Assembly: GCA_037893245.1 (NCBI GenBank)
Contig: JBAIAA010000118.1
Coordinates: 744,001 to 808,000 of the forward strand
Direction of reading: 5' to 3'
DNA length: 64,000 nt
Origin: Crossaster papposus
Taxonomy: Eukaryota; Echinodermata; Asteroidea; Velatida; Solasteridae
Below the pieces are notes generated by a model, which saw only the letters and a list, made by a program, of their open reading frames with translations, was not told where the DNA came from and did not search any database. Shown here piece by piece: positions 47,428 through 57,490 of this stretch. The position numbers and the translations under genes are program-made. The stretch's first letter is position 1; each line of letters starts with the position of its first letter.

Positions 47428-47940
47428 TAGGCCACCGATGCGGTCGCCCTCGCGTACACCGTACTTGTACTTGACTTGCACGCGCGCCGGATGACCTTCG
47501 ATATGCTATTATTATTTATAAGATCGATATAAATTGCATAGAATCTAAAGTTGTGTATCGAAAGTGATGAACTTTTGAAGCAATATGGAAGGCTGGGCGA
47601 GTAAATGTACATCTGATGTTTGGAAAATTCCTTTACAGAGTACAATGACGATTTGTGGGTCGGTACTTAAGATTAGCTAGACGGGGTGGGGGGTCGGACA
47701 CTGACAGTGGACAGGGTGTTGTGAGTTGTAAATGAGGTTGTGGAATGCCTAGTGTTCAAGTGTACCAGCGGTAGGTATAACCATGGAGGAATTCCTTCTT
47801 AGTCCATGGTACTATAAGTAGTTACACGTGGAAAGGGGAAAAACAGGTCTGTTTTTGACTGGTACTACTATATTAAGTACTGAATGTGGACACTATTTTG
47901 GAAGGAACTTGCAAAATAAAGGTTTCATAATAAATGAGAG

Positions 47941-48140
47941 TTAAAGGTAGGGTATACCATGGAGAATATTTCTCCATGGGTATACCATTTGCTGATTTGC
48001 ACTAGCTATCAAAATTTTGTACAGTAGTACCAAATTAATATTAATTTAATAAATATCTTACTTATTTGAAAGTAAATATAAATTTGTAGGCATCCAGAAA
48101 AAATGATTGTGCAACTGCTAGATATACTGTAAATTGTTTT
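47941..48140. mobile_element. TTAAAGGTAGG-family MITE, left half only
   Basis: Begins TTAAAGGTAGGGTATACC and continues with the family's left interior (AATATCTTACTTATTTGAAA) but loses similarity by about 48140 without a right end. A 22-bp inverted insertion (CATGGAGAATATTTCTCCATG) sits just inside the left end. Confidence 0.7.
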
Positions 48141-48723
48141 TAAAAAAATCTTCATCGCCCCAAACTTTACTGACTCTCACAAATCAACTAGGGCCCGGCC
48201 CAGGGGTGGATCCAGGATATTCTACGAAGCTATATAGAGACATGGTGGAAATAATTATCTCTCACTTAATTCACTTCAGCCATGCTTCAGCTGGTACAAC
48301 AAATTGGCCTTACAAATTGGGCTGTAATTGGCCCTCTTTTTTCTTTTGTCTTATCTTGTCGTTCGTATAAAATAATACTAGACATAGGAGAGCTATATAG
48401 CCTAATTAACAGTCCCATTGGTGGGGCTAATTTCGAACGTACGACTATATGAGACTTATCTCATTTATTAGAAGGTGATTAAAATGAGATGACTTGACTT
48501 AGACAAAAAAGTTTCCATTTTGGAGGTGGAACCATGTTTAATGTACGTACCACGCGAGTTCTTAAAGTTAAAGACAGGACAAATGCACATTTTGGTAACC
48601 ATGGTTGGAGGAGCCAGAAGTACATGCTGCCATGGCCACTCTGTCCTCACACTTGACTTGACCACTGATGATTGAAATTCCTGATTTTGAATTTACCACC
48701 CCTCTCCCCTATCCACTCAACAG

Positions 48724-49555
48724 CACTGTGCGAGGCAAGTTGGCTGCGTTGTTGCCTAGCGGTCTGTCTGTGGGCTCCACACGCAAGTCACGAACGGTGT
48801 CTCCAGCATCATGAGATCCTATCCTTCGGCTTGCCAATCTCGATTGATTGTAGTTCTGCAGTACATCTCCAAACTGTAAGTTTTTCTCTTTTTGTGTAAT
48901 GGTGGTTGTCCATATTCATTCCACATTTTCTATTGCAATCAGTGTATTCACCTTTCCTTTCATTGAGCCTTGAGATTTTACTAATCATACCTTCCCTTTT
49001 AATTTTTAATTGACCAATCTAGTAGTACTTAAAGGTAGGATACACCATTCGCATATCAACAATATTTACTACCGAATTATTAAGAAATATCTTACTTATT
49101 GGAAAGTAAATAATGATTCTACGCATCCAGCAAAATGATACCGCTAGATATCCTGTAATTATTACGAAAAATATAATTTTATAAAACAAAATTCGCGATC
49201 GCCATCGGGCGATCGCGAAAAAAACAATAATAACATAAGAACAACTGCCCGACACATCCATGATTGTAAAACTTTAGAAAGGTCAGTTAAATGACATTTA
49301 CTATAAAATACAACCCCCAATCCACCCATTCACGATAATTCAAGCAATTACCAATGGTGTAGTCTACCTTTAAGGGCTAAACTAAAAAGGGCTAAACTTT
49401 GTTATTGTTTTTTATATATTCAGCATTTCGATTCGACCAACCAATCCTCGAGTGTGTTTCTGCCAGCGTGACACCGTTAAATTGGACTCTTACGTGATTG
49501 ATCGCGCTTACTCGAGCCTGGCCCTAGAAACCTACCTGCCGAGCCGGTTACTTGG
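48724..49555 (+). other. two candidate exons of an unidentified gene
   Basis: Splice-bounded open segments are 48724-48875 (CAACAG acceptor, GTAAGT donor; a Cys-rich frame starting LCEASWLRCCLAVCLW) and 49424-49555 (TATTCAG acceptor, GTAAGT donor; frame ending SSLALETYLPSRLLG). Neither shows a domain I can name. They lie upstream of the GPS-like and transmembrane segments and could belong to the same gene. A TTAAAGGTAGG MITE separates them. Confidence 0.35.
49029..49374. mobile_element. TTAAAGGTAGGATACACCAT-family MITE, uninterrupted copy
   Basis: Both ends are present (TTAAAGGTAGGATACACCAT and AATGGTGTAGTCTACCTTTA). At its centre GCGATCGCCATCGGGCGATC forms a palindrome shared with the copies near 37.2 and 43.2 kb. 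About 345 bp; the interior frame is non-coding. Confidence 0.9.
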
Positions 49556-49939
49556 GTAAGTATCCCATAAGGCCATGCTCAAACATGGCTGCCACGTCCG
49601 GCGATACGCCTGCGGTAGGAAATTCAAGGAGGAATATTCGTTTATCCAAATTAGTCTGGATGATGTGGCGACATAAATCCATTTTGAGAGTTTCAAAGAA
49701 AAGAAATCGAAAGTTATTCAATTTTGCATGTGGCTGCATATAAATACGTATGAACGTCACTCGTTGAGTCGAGTGACTCGAGATCGTTCGTTGACTCTCA
49801 CGTACTGCGCATGTGCAACTTAAACCGATTTAGAGGCACGACTAAAGCGTGGGTGAGTAGACAAACTAACTGTGTGTATACGAGGTACATGCAACGCAAC
49901 ATGATCTACTGTCCACACATTTGCATGGCATAACCTTTG

Positions 49940-50863
49940 TATGGTGGCCCTGGAGAGACTACGCAGATCGTGAATATTGACGTCAATATTTGCAACAAAT
50001 TTCACGACTTTCCCCAAAAGTCGCGAATATTGACGTAAATTTTGACCTTAAATTTTGACCACTTTCCCCATAAGTCGCGAATATTGATGTCAAATTTGAC
50101 GTCGATATTCGCGTCAATTTTCACGACTTCCCCCGAAAGTCGCTAATATTGACGTCCATATTGACGTCAAATTTCGCAACTTGCCCCCAAAGTCGTGAAT
50201 ATCGACGTAAATATTGATGTCAATTTTCACGACCAGTCATAAATAATGACCACATTTTTTCCAGCAATTTATTTCATAGACCTCAAATTAAGTCATTATT
50301 TTAGTAATATTTATAATCGCCGCATAATACACGTTGAGTGAGGTGTATTTTGTTTTCTCGTAACGATGTTATACACAAATCGACTCATTAGTAGGCTTCA
50401 AGTTTTCCAAAACCTAGCTAGCTGTAAAAAAATTCGCGTCAAAATTTATGTACAAAATTGACATCAATATTTGCGACTTCGGGGGCAAGTCGTAAAATTT
50501 GACGTCAATATTGACGTCAATATTCACGACTTTAGGGGTAAGTCGTGAAATTTTTCTTCAATATTTTCGACTTTGGAGGCAAATCGTGAAATTTGTTGTC
50601 AATATTTGCGACTTTGTGGGCGAGTCGTGACATTTGTCGTCAATATTGACGTCAATATTGACGACTTTGTGGGCAAGTTGTGAAATTTGTCGTCAATATT
50701 GACGTCATTATTTGCGACTTTGGGGGCAAGTCGTGAATTTTTTCGCGAATATCGACGTCAAATTTGACGTCAATATTCGCGACTTTTAGAGAAAGTCGTG
50801 AAATTTGACATCAATATTTACGTCATTATTCATAATATGCGTGTCCCTCCAGGGCCACCATAT
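49940..50863. mobile_element. foldback element built from TTGACGTCAATATTCGCGAC subrepeats
   Basis: The ends TATGGTGGCCCTGGAGAGAC and GTCCCTCCAGGGCCACCATA are inverted repeats. Almost the whole interior alternates GTCGCGAATATTGACGTCAA-type units on the left half with AATATTCGCGACTTTGGGGG CAAGTCGTGA-type units (written here in two pieces) on the right half, so each half can pair with the other. Unit sequence varies by a few bases. No coding frame. A second, split copy is at 35085-35280 and 36144-36275. Confidence 0.85.
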
Positions 50864-50980
50864 CTTTGTGTGCTGACTAAAATATTTTCTGTATAAGGAA
50901 GTTCATGAAACAGACTCCAGGTCAAACTTGAATAGTTGTCGGTTTCTGAATTTCTGGTGTGTTTTTTTTTGGCCATAAAG

Positions 50981-51203
50981 TTGAATATCAGCGGCCTCAT
51001 CACTACAGTCCAGCTGGGATTCACCATCACCAACACACACTGTCGGGGTGGACTATGAGTACGTGTACTTGGACTGCAGCACCTGGAGCAGGGAGAGCCT
51101 AGATACAACGCACTACTGAGATGGCGCCATCTCCTGTGCAACGGACCACCTGACCACCTTCACTGTCGTGGGGTTCCCTGGCCGAGCGATCCAACCACTG
51201 AAG
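50981..51203 (+). pseudogene. damaged GPS-like (receptor autoproteolysis) exon
   Basis: After an AAAG acceptor one frame reads LNISGLITTVQLGFTITNTH. A shift to a second frame then gives VDYEYVYLDCSTWSRES, and after an in-frame TGA, DGAISCATDHLTTFTVVGF. The W-S, C and HLTxF pattern is the signature of GPS motifs in adhesion GPCRs, polycystins and sea-urchin REJ proteins. The frameshift and stop mean either a pseudogene or sequence errors. The segment ends with a GCAAGT (GC-type) donor. The following transmembrane exon at 54564 would fit a REJ-like order of GPS then membrane segment. Confidence 0.5.
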
Positions 51204-51276
51204 GCAAGTGATACTAACTAGTCTCAAATCAGTTTATCTCACTTGATTTTAATTGTCATTATTCTCTGGTGTGGGA

Positions 51277-51950
51277 GTGTGGCCTAGTAGTGGTTTAGGG
51301 TTTGTGACTCGTGATTAGAGAGTCAGGGTTCAAATCCTGCTGCTGGACATATGAGACCCGCTCCATCGAAATCAGGAATAAGTCTCGAAATGACTTTTTG
51401 AGATATGCACATGGTGAGAAAGGGAATTTCATAAGCTTTCTAATGATACCCATCACAAGTGTGTATCTGTTTAGGTTAACGAGTTATGATCTGATAAAGA
51501 TGGCAGTTGTCTAGTTATTTGCCGAATCCACATTCCGAGAAAAACAGCTTTGAATTGACCAAAATCATACGGACAGTGCACACAAATCCTCTTTATTTTC
51601 ATCTTTATTTATTGTTTTTACATACAAGACATTAACGACAATAATCTGTGATAACTGCCTAACTTCCTAAAAATACAATGCTCAGAAAATCGACTTGGTC
51701 ACGATTTTCACCCATGCGTTTACTTTAATGGCCGATTGCGTAAAACGGCCTCAGCGACTTATTTCTGATTACGATGGAGCGGGTCACATATGTTGTATCC
51801 TTGGGCAAGCCACTTTACCCCCACTTGTCTCTCTTTACTCAGAATTAGTAAAATGGGTAACCTGTGATGGACCAGCATCTAGTCCAGGGGAAATAGAAAC
51901 ATTCTTAATTGTTTTATGCTACTGAAACCGGAGTTAAACACCGGCCTGAT
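51277..51950 (+). mobile_element. tRNA-derived SINE split by a MITE
   Basis: The head (GTGGCCTAGTAGTGGTTTAG, B-box GGGTTCAAATCC) is at 51277-51347 and the body resumes at 51793 with TTGTATCCTTGGGCAAGCCA and CCTGTGATGGACCAGCATC. The two parts match the order of an intact SINE. The separating MITE is flanked by CATATG on both sides. Confidence 0.8.
51354..51786. mobile_element. GACCCGCTCCATCG MITE inserted in a SINE
   Basis: The left end AGACCCGCTCCATCG is mirrored by CGATGGAGCGGGTCA at the right. CATATG is duplicated at 51348-51353 and 51787-51792, a 6-bp target duplication. The interior is AT-rich and non-coding. Confidence 0.85.
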
Positions 51951-52229
51951 GAGCCACATTGACTTGTGACAGACTTTGCTTTGCTTTATTCCCTGATAAA
52001 TTCATGAAAAAAATAATATGGTGCGTTAGTTCATGTGAGGACCATTTAGTGGTAGTGAAGTAACTTACATCTGCGCACTTATAGCAATGTACATGTAAGC
52101 GCTTTCTGTCGAACACTGGTCAAAATGTCATCACGAAACTTTATCATCCCAACTCCCTGCTGTGATGTGCGTGGCTTTTCACAATCAAGGATGGCATCCA
52201 GTTCCAAATAGTCGACTAGATGTAGTCCA

Positions 52230-52440
52230 ACCTAGTCTTGGTTGCAAGATGTCCTAAGCGCGGTATGCAGTGTGCGTAGGCCGTTGATACGGACACCCTC
52301 TAATGTACGCCGTAGACCATGCCATGACCTTCGAATAGGACCTATTAGAAGGTCATGGCGTGGTCTACGGTGTACGTTAGAGGGTGCCGGCATCGGCGGC
52401 CTACGCGCACTGCACACTGCGATTAGGACTAAGTCCAACC
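52230..52440. mobile_element. foldback MITE, CTTGGTTGCAAGATGTCCTA family
   Basis: Arms mirror each other around 52339: CCATGACCTTCGAATAGG with CCTATTAGAAGGTCATGG, then GTAGACC with GGTCTAC and GTAGGCCG with CGGCCTAC. The right terminus is shortened. The family's other copy at 56363-56750 is interrupted. Confidence 0.85.
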
Positions 52441-52469
52441 ATGGTCTAACCATGTGTTCCAGTGATTAC

Positions 52470-52805
52470 TTGGTGGGTTTTGAGCGGACAAAGCAGGAGG
52501 AGAAGTTGCGGGCAGCTTGTTGCCTTGGCCTGTAGAGGAGGAAACTCTCACCCATGAACCAGATATGTGTCGATGATGTGGGAAATTCTGCAGTTGCAAA
52601 ATCGATCGAGACCTGGTGAGAAAACCCAAGAGATGAAAGCCAGGTTGCTGGGAGTGCGGAAGCCTGGATCATCTCTCCTGGCATGATGCCCAATGCGAAC
52701 CAGCAAATGACAGCCATCCCCACCACCGGCAGTGGCCGCCCCACCACAGGCGATGGCAGCTCTGCTCCGCTAGTGGTGCCAGTACAGCCCCCAATCAGAC
52801 ACCTA
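52470..52805 (+). other. possible gag-like remnant with zinc-knuckle-like Cys cluster
   Basis: One plus frame, broken by several stops, reads KPGCWECGSLDHLSWHDAQC then EPANDSHPHHRQWPPHHRRW. C-x2-C-x4-H is a retroviral-type zinc-knuckle start but the last Cys is too far. The opposite strand has a 179-codon open frame without a domain. I cannot assign it. Confidence 0.25.
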
Positions 52806-53568
52806 AGAAGACATGAAATGTAGGTGGTTGCTCCTGAACCAATGCTGATAAAGCCAGTACGGTAGTGAAGGGGAAAACAAACAGGTTGGGGTGGTGAGCC
52901 CTGCTGCAGCCGTGGGCAGCACCGGCGCAGGAGTGGCGAGGTGGGAGGCAGCCTGTCTGTGGGAGAAAAGGCAACATACCTGTACATAAGTATGTATGCA
53001 TGCATGATGCCAGATGCCTCCGTGTTTAACCGGAGGAGGCACGAAAAGGCAGCACACGAGGACCAAAGTTACTAGTGCCAGGAGTGCCCGAAGTCATAAA
53101 AGTCAGACACATGAAATGATGAAAATCAGTTTGTTTTAGATCGTATTTGTTCACTCAGCCCTTTTTCATTTGCCACCAATGTCATCTGTTGGAAACTGAA
53201 GTCGTATGTATTGTTGTGAAATGTAATATTTGACTTGGTTGAACATAATTATATCGACGATAGTTTGGGTCATACTGGCAAAATGCACCCAAAGAGGTTG
53301 TCTTTGGTTGTTGGTAATTCTTGACACAAGCCATCTTCGACTTGTCCTTTGTGAGCTTGTTTTCACTCTCAAACATTTGTGTAAATATGCAGCACAATTG
53401 TTCCTTCTGTCCAACAGGAACCCTTATAAATTTCCTGGATAGACATAATACAAAAACGTGGTTTGGAGGTTGGAGAGTCGATGTTTGATTCCTGAAATAT
53501 TGAAAATTGACAAAGTGGTTTGAGCCGAAGCCGAGAAAAAAACTATCAACAATCAACTAACATTCCTT

Positions 53569-54006
53569 CTAGCCCTTCTATGGTTTTACCTTTCAAAACC
53601 TTTCAAAATCTGCTTACTTGAGAAAATGGCTATAAATAAGTATGAACCTTTCAAAACGCTCCAGAATTTGTTGCTACTGCACTACTACACCTTTCAATAC
53701 TTTTTGAAAGGTATTTTTTTTCTCACACCAGTTTGTTCAGAAAGTTGTTTTACCTTTCGAAATCTTTCATAGGTTTCCTTTGGCATACAGTTTTCTCGCC
53801 TTTCAAAACATTTCAGTCCAAGAAACTTGAAAGGTACTTTTTTTCTCACACCAGTTTGTTCAGGGAGTTTTACCTTTAAAAATCTTTCATAGGTCCCTTT
53901 TGTCAGACAGTTTTCTCATCTTTCAAAACCTTTCAGTCCAGGAAACTTGAAAGGTTTTGAAAGGTCTGACAATTCTATGGCAACTGCACTATATATAGAA
54001 GGGCTA
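53569..54006. mobile_element. CTAGCCCTTCTAT MITE with internal 125-bp tandem repeat
   Basis: The left end CTAGCCCTTCTAT is mirrored by ATAGAAGGGCTAG. Inside, two units of about 125 bp begin GAAAGGTA and share TCTCACACCAGTTTGTTCAG and AATCTTTCATAGGT. Shorter ACCTTTCAAAACCTTTCAAA iterations flank them. Confidence 0.8.
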
Positions 54007-54128
54007 GTATATACCGAGTGTCATTTTGATATGAACATCTGGAACACAGCAAGGAAAGATTGTTGCATCTGGCCACCACTTTTTTCATCATATATTATCC
54101 CTATGAAGGTCAGTCACTGCGAAAATGT

Positions 54129-54339
54129 TTAACCAGTTCGCGCCGGGATTATTTTTAACGAAACTTAATTCAAAGCGGGTTCAGGCCGATGGTACCGGGA
54201 AGCACACCCATGCAATTCCAGCCTTGCTCGCTGCTGACAGACATTTCCGGCCATGCTCGTGACGTGTTTATGCGTCATCCGTTTTTAAATCTGTGGAAAA
54301 CTTTGCGTGTATATACGTCCTCCGGCGCAAACTGGTTAA
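54129..54339. mobile_element. TTAACCAGTTCGCGCCGG-family MITE, copy 2
   Basis: TIRs TTAACCAGTTCGCGCCGG and CCGGCGCAAACTGGTTAA with TTAA at both ends. The interior matches the copy in the transposase intron (23072-23313) apart from an internal deletion of about 30 bp near the left end. Confidence 0.92.
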
Positions 54340-54563
54340 TAATTTTTGCATGTTGGTTGTAATAAATTATTGAAGGTTTGCAGTAAAGACCGTGTAGTTG
54401 AATCTCTTACTGAAAATTGTGTCATCCAGGAGTCCTTACTCAAACGGTTCAGAACCAAACAAGTTCCTATTTTAACCACAATACCGCAAACCTTCACTCG
54501 TGCCTAAATGTTGAAAACATGTATCTGGACTGAGAAACATTCAAATTTCTACTTATTTTGCAG

Positions 54564-54648
54564 TGAAGCCAGCGCTGCCTTTGGACTGATTGTTATTGTC
54601 TTTATCGCTGTTTTCCTTTGCAAATACTGCGACAAAAACAAGACCAAG
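54564..54648 (+). CDS. candidate transmembrane exon of a membrane protein
   Basis: Bounded by TTATTTTGCAG and GTATCAG splice sites, 85 bp. The frame reads EASAAFGLIVIVFIAVFLCK then YCDKNKTK: about 20 hydrophobic residues followed by a basic stop-transfer stretch, a single-pass type I membrane anchor. Entry phase 2, exit phase 0. It may be the exon after the GPS-like segment at 51 kb, giving a REJ1-like order, but 3.4 kb of repeats lies between. A tail exon may lie at 54700-54850 (MPNLRCCTSPSPQCERPLYN frame), which I could not phase. Confidence 0.5.
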
Positions 54649-54649
54649 G

Positions 54650-55920
54650 TATCAGCTGTATAGATCTGCGACCTGATGCCGCCGCAGTCGCAGTTCTAGC
54701 TACCTGTAGTCTGAGTGATCAAGATGACAGTGGTCCAAGGAGTACCGGATCGGCTATGCCCAACCTACGTTGTTGCACTTCCCCCTCCCCCCAATGTGAA
54801 AGACCTTTGTACAACATGCCAGCCCAAGGGTACAACGCCCGGCAGGTATGGCCCAGCCTTACGGCAGCACTGTGGCCACAACAACAAATTGGAGGTTGGT
54901 ATTACATTACAGTTACAACAGAGAAATTAGGCAGCCAAGTCCAGTTACATGACTGCGGGCTTGCCTGAGATGATTAGCACCTAGCAAATCCCCATGAAGG
55001 CAGTCACTGGTAGCAAGGCCTCCCTGACTGGCCACCACTAACAGAAAATAACCCCCCAAAATGCTGTGATTAGCCTTGATTATTCTGCCTTAACAATCCA
55101 TTTTTAAAAGGGGAAAAGTAATATTTGCAATAATATTTTGTGTTGAAAAGGTTTGACAGTCCGATTCTCACAGGAGTCGGATTTATATCACCATAGCTCC
55201 ATGGTACTAGACAGCGCAGCAACAAATAGACGTAAAGTCAAGTTGCGAAATGGTGTTTCCGCCGGTCTTGTGACTTGCGTGTACCTCATATACATCATGT
55301 GCATTATGCATACGGCTTACTACAGAAGTATGCAGGCGCGCTGCATGCAGCTAGCCGTGTACCGAGTGCTTCAGGCCGGCGGGCTTGGTACGGTAACTGT
55401 GCATGCTGTAATGCATTGAACAGCAGCGCGGAAAGCAACATAATTGTTACGCTGCTGCAAAAATGCCGATACCCAAAAAAAGGCGCATTAATATTGCAAA
55501 TTCGGGAGGATATCTTATGTGCCCGTAAGGTCGGGAGTTTTTCCGGGAGTCTCCCGGCGAAATCAGAAGGGTTGGCATCTCTGTATTAAACCTTCCATGC
55601 TTTTGGATTATGTGGGTCCTTTTGAACTTTTAGACTTTAATAACTTTATTCTGAATTTGAACTATTGAACCTTCAAATCAATGTTAGACCTTCAGTTTAT
55701 CAAACAATATAATCGGGCTCTAATGACCTTTAGACTATTGCATCAAATGCTCAGATTAACGAACCTTATTTCATTTTCGGATTAATGAGGAATAAATGAA
55801 GACTATGTGCAAACAATAGAACCTTTCAGTCCTCCAGAGTTTGTCTTTTGTTGAATTTTGTCCTCGGGCATTAAAGTGTACGCTAAGTCTATGGGGTTAG
55901 GTTATAGTACACGAACAAAG
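54650..55920. other. intergenic or intronic, nothing recognised
   Basis: Apart from the possible tail exon noted under the transmembrane segment, open frames of up to 116 codons show no domain. The stretch 55290-55400 is locally GC-rich. Confidence 0.35.
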
Positions 55921-55924
55921 AGAA

Positions 55925-56215
55925 ACGTGGTCGTGGTCGGGCGGTTAAGAACTCGGTTTTCTGTTCCGCAGAGCGTGGGTTCGAGTCCCGGTGTCGACAC
56001 GTGTGTCCTTAAGCAAGGCAATTAAACCACTATTGCTTCGTCCTTCGGATAGGACGTAAAGCTGTAGGTCCCGTGCGTTGTGTAATGCACGTAAAAGAAC
56101 CCAGTAACACTCTTCGCTAAGAGAAGGGGTTCGCCCCGGTGTTCCTGGCAGCGCCTCGGAATAGGTAACTAGATATATGGCGCTTTACAAATGCATGATC
56201 ATCATCAAACACAAT
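55925..56215 (+). mobile_element. tRNA-derived SINE
   Basis: The head GTGGTCGGGCGGTTAAGAAC and B-box GGGTTCGAGTCCCG are followed by the body CTTAAGCAAGGCAATTAAAC and AAAAGAACCCAGTAACACTC. The tail reads ATATATGGCGCTTTACAAAT then GCATGATCATCATC. The CGCTTTACAAAT tail again resembles L2/CR1-type LINE ends. Confidence 0.85.
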
Positions 56216-56362
56216 AGGGTATACTCGGGCGTTATGTAAGACACGACGTGGTGTACCCTAGTGTTAAATGCAAACCAATTTTAAATGGTGCAAAACTTGC
56301 CAAATTCTGTCCAACATCCAAAAAGAATATCAGGAATATTCAAATAATATTGAAAATACATT

Positions 56363-56750
56363 TCTTGGTTGCAAGACGTCCTAATCACGGTATAAAGCAC
56401 GCCCCCTCGAACAAACACCGTAGACCACGCCATGACCTTTCGAATAGAACGTCTTGGCTAACTTACATAATTGCTTGGGAAGATAAGAGCTTAATTGTGT
56501 TGCATTTGCATGCACGCGTGACGTTGCGTGTATAATCGTGTGACTTAACATGTATGATCGATGACTCATTGGTCCTGTTTCTGTTACGTCACGCAAATGC
56601 GACACAATTCTGCTCCGAATTTTCCGAGCAATTATGTCCGTTAGCCAAGACGTCCTTTTCACATTTCATAGCGTAGTCTACAGCGTACGTTAGAGGGCAC
56701 CTGCATCAGCGGCCTACGATACTGCAATTAGGACGTCTTGCAACCAAGAC
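56363..56750. mobile_element. foldback MITE of the CTTGGTTGCAAGACGTCC family with a nested insert
   Basis: The outer ends TCTTGGTTGCAAGACGTCCT and AGGACGTCTTGCAACCAAGA are inverted. At about 56450-56653 a second pair, ACGTCTTGGCTAAC and GTTAGCCAAGACGT, encloses an inner inverted element of about 200 bp (ACATAATTGC mirrored by GCAATTATGT). Outer arm pieces GTAGACCACGCCATGACC match the copy at 52.3 kb. Confidence 0.85.
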
Positions 56751-56883
56751 TACTAAAAATGTAGCAAAATACTAAAGATATAATCATAAAATTGTGCAGG
56801 TGAGCAATCTATTTTGGAGTCGACATCCTTATTTCTTCTGTATGCAAATAATCAAGTGGTTCATTTCTGGAAATTTGAACATT

Positions 56884-57490
56884 TTAACCAGTTCGCGCCG
56901 GATGACGTATATACATGCATAAGTTTCCTCGAGATTCAAAATGGATGACGAATAAACACGTCCCAAGCATTGCTCCAAAAATCGTTTACTATCTACGGAT
57001 GACGCGTTGATTCATCAGGCACAGCAGTTTAATTCCGCGGAAGATGTGTATATACGCTGCAAAGATTTCCTTGGTTGTTGCGGTTGACGTCAACAGTTAC
57101 GCACTGCGGAGGACGAGTATACAGTACAGAACTGACGTGTATGGCATACACGCAGTAGATGTGAAAATATATGTCGACGTTGTCAAGCATGCTTCGTTGA
57201 CGCGGTGGACGTGTATATACGCTATATCGTGGTATCACGCTTCAGTGATTAAGCCTATTCAACACCATTGTCTCCATACAGTCGAGGATTATGAGCTGCA
57301 TCCAGTAATCTCTTGACATTCAAATTTCCCAACTATTGTTCCTTAGTCTCCTTTGAAATTCTTGAAAGGGTGCTTTTCAGCTAGGCTTGCAAATATTTGT
57401 ATATGTTACCGCGTACAATGTCCCCGGCCCTGGGTGTAGTTTCACACGGATGACGTATATACAGGCGTCAGATTTGTAGCGGTTGACGTA
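56884..57490. mobile_element. diverged TTAACCAGTTCGCGCCGG relative
   Basis: Starts TTAACCAGTTCGCGCCGGAT then GACGTATATAC, matching the right half of the 23.1 and 54.1 kb elements in inverted orientation, then repeats GTATATACGC and GGTTGACGT phrases to about 57490. No clean right end. Confidence 0.55.

Noticed and set aside
52466-53005. 179-codon minus-strand open frame
   Set aside because: GC-rich stretch with open frames on both strands, no domain and no splice context; kept only as an uncertain remnant on the plus strand.
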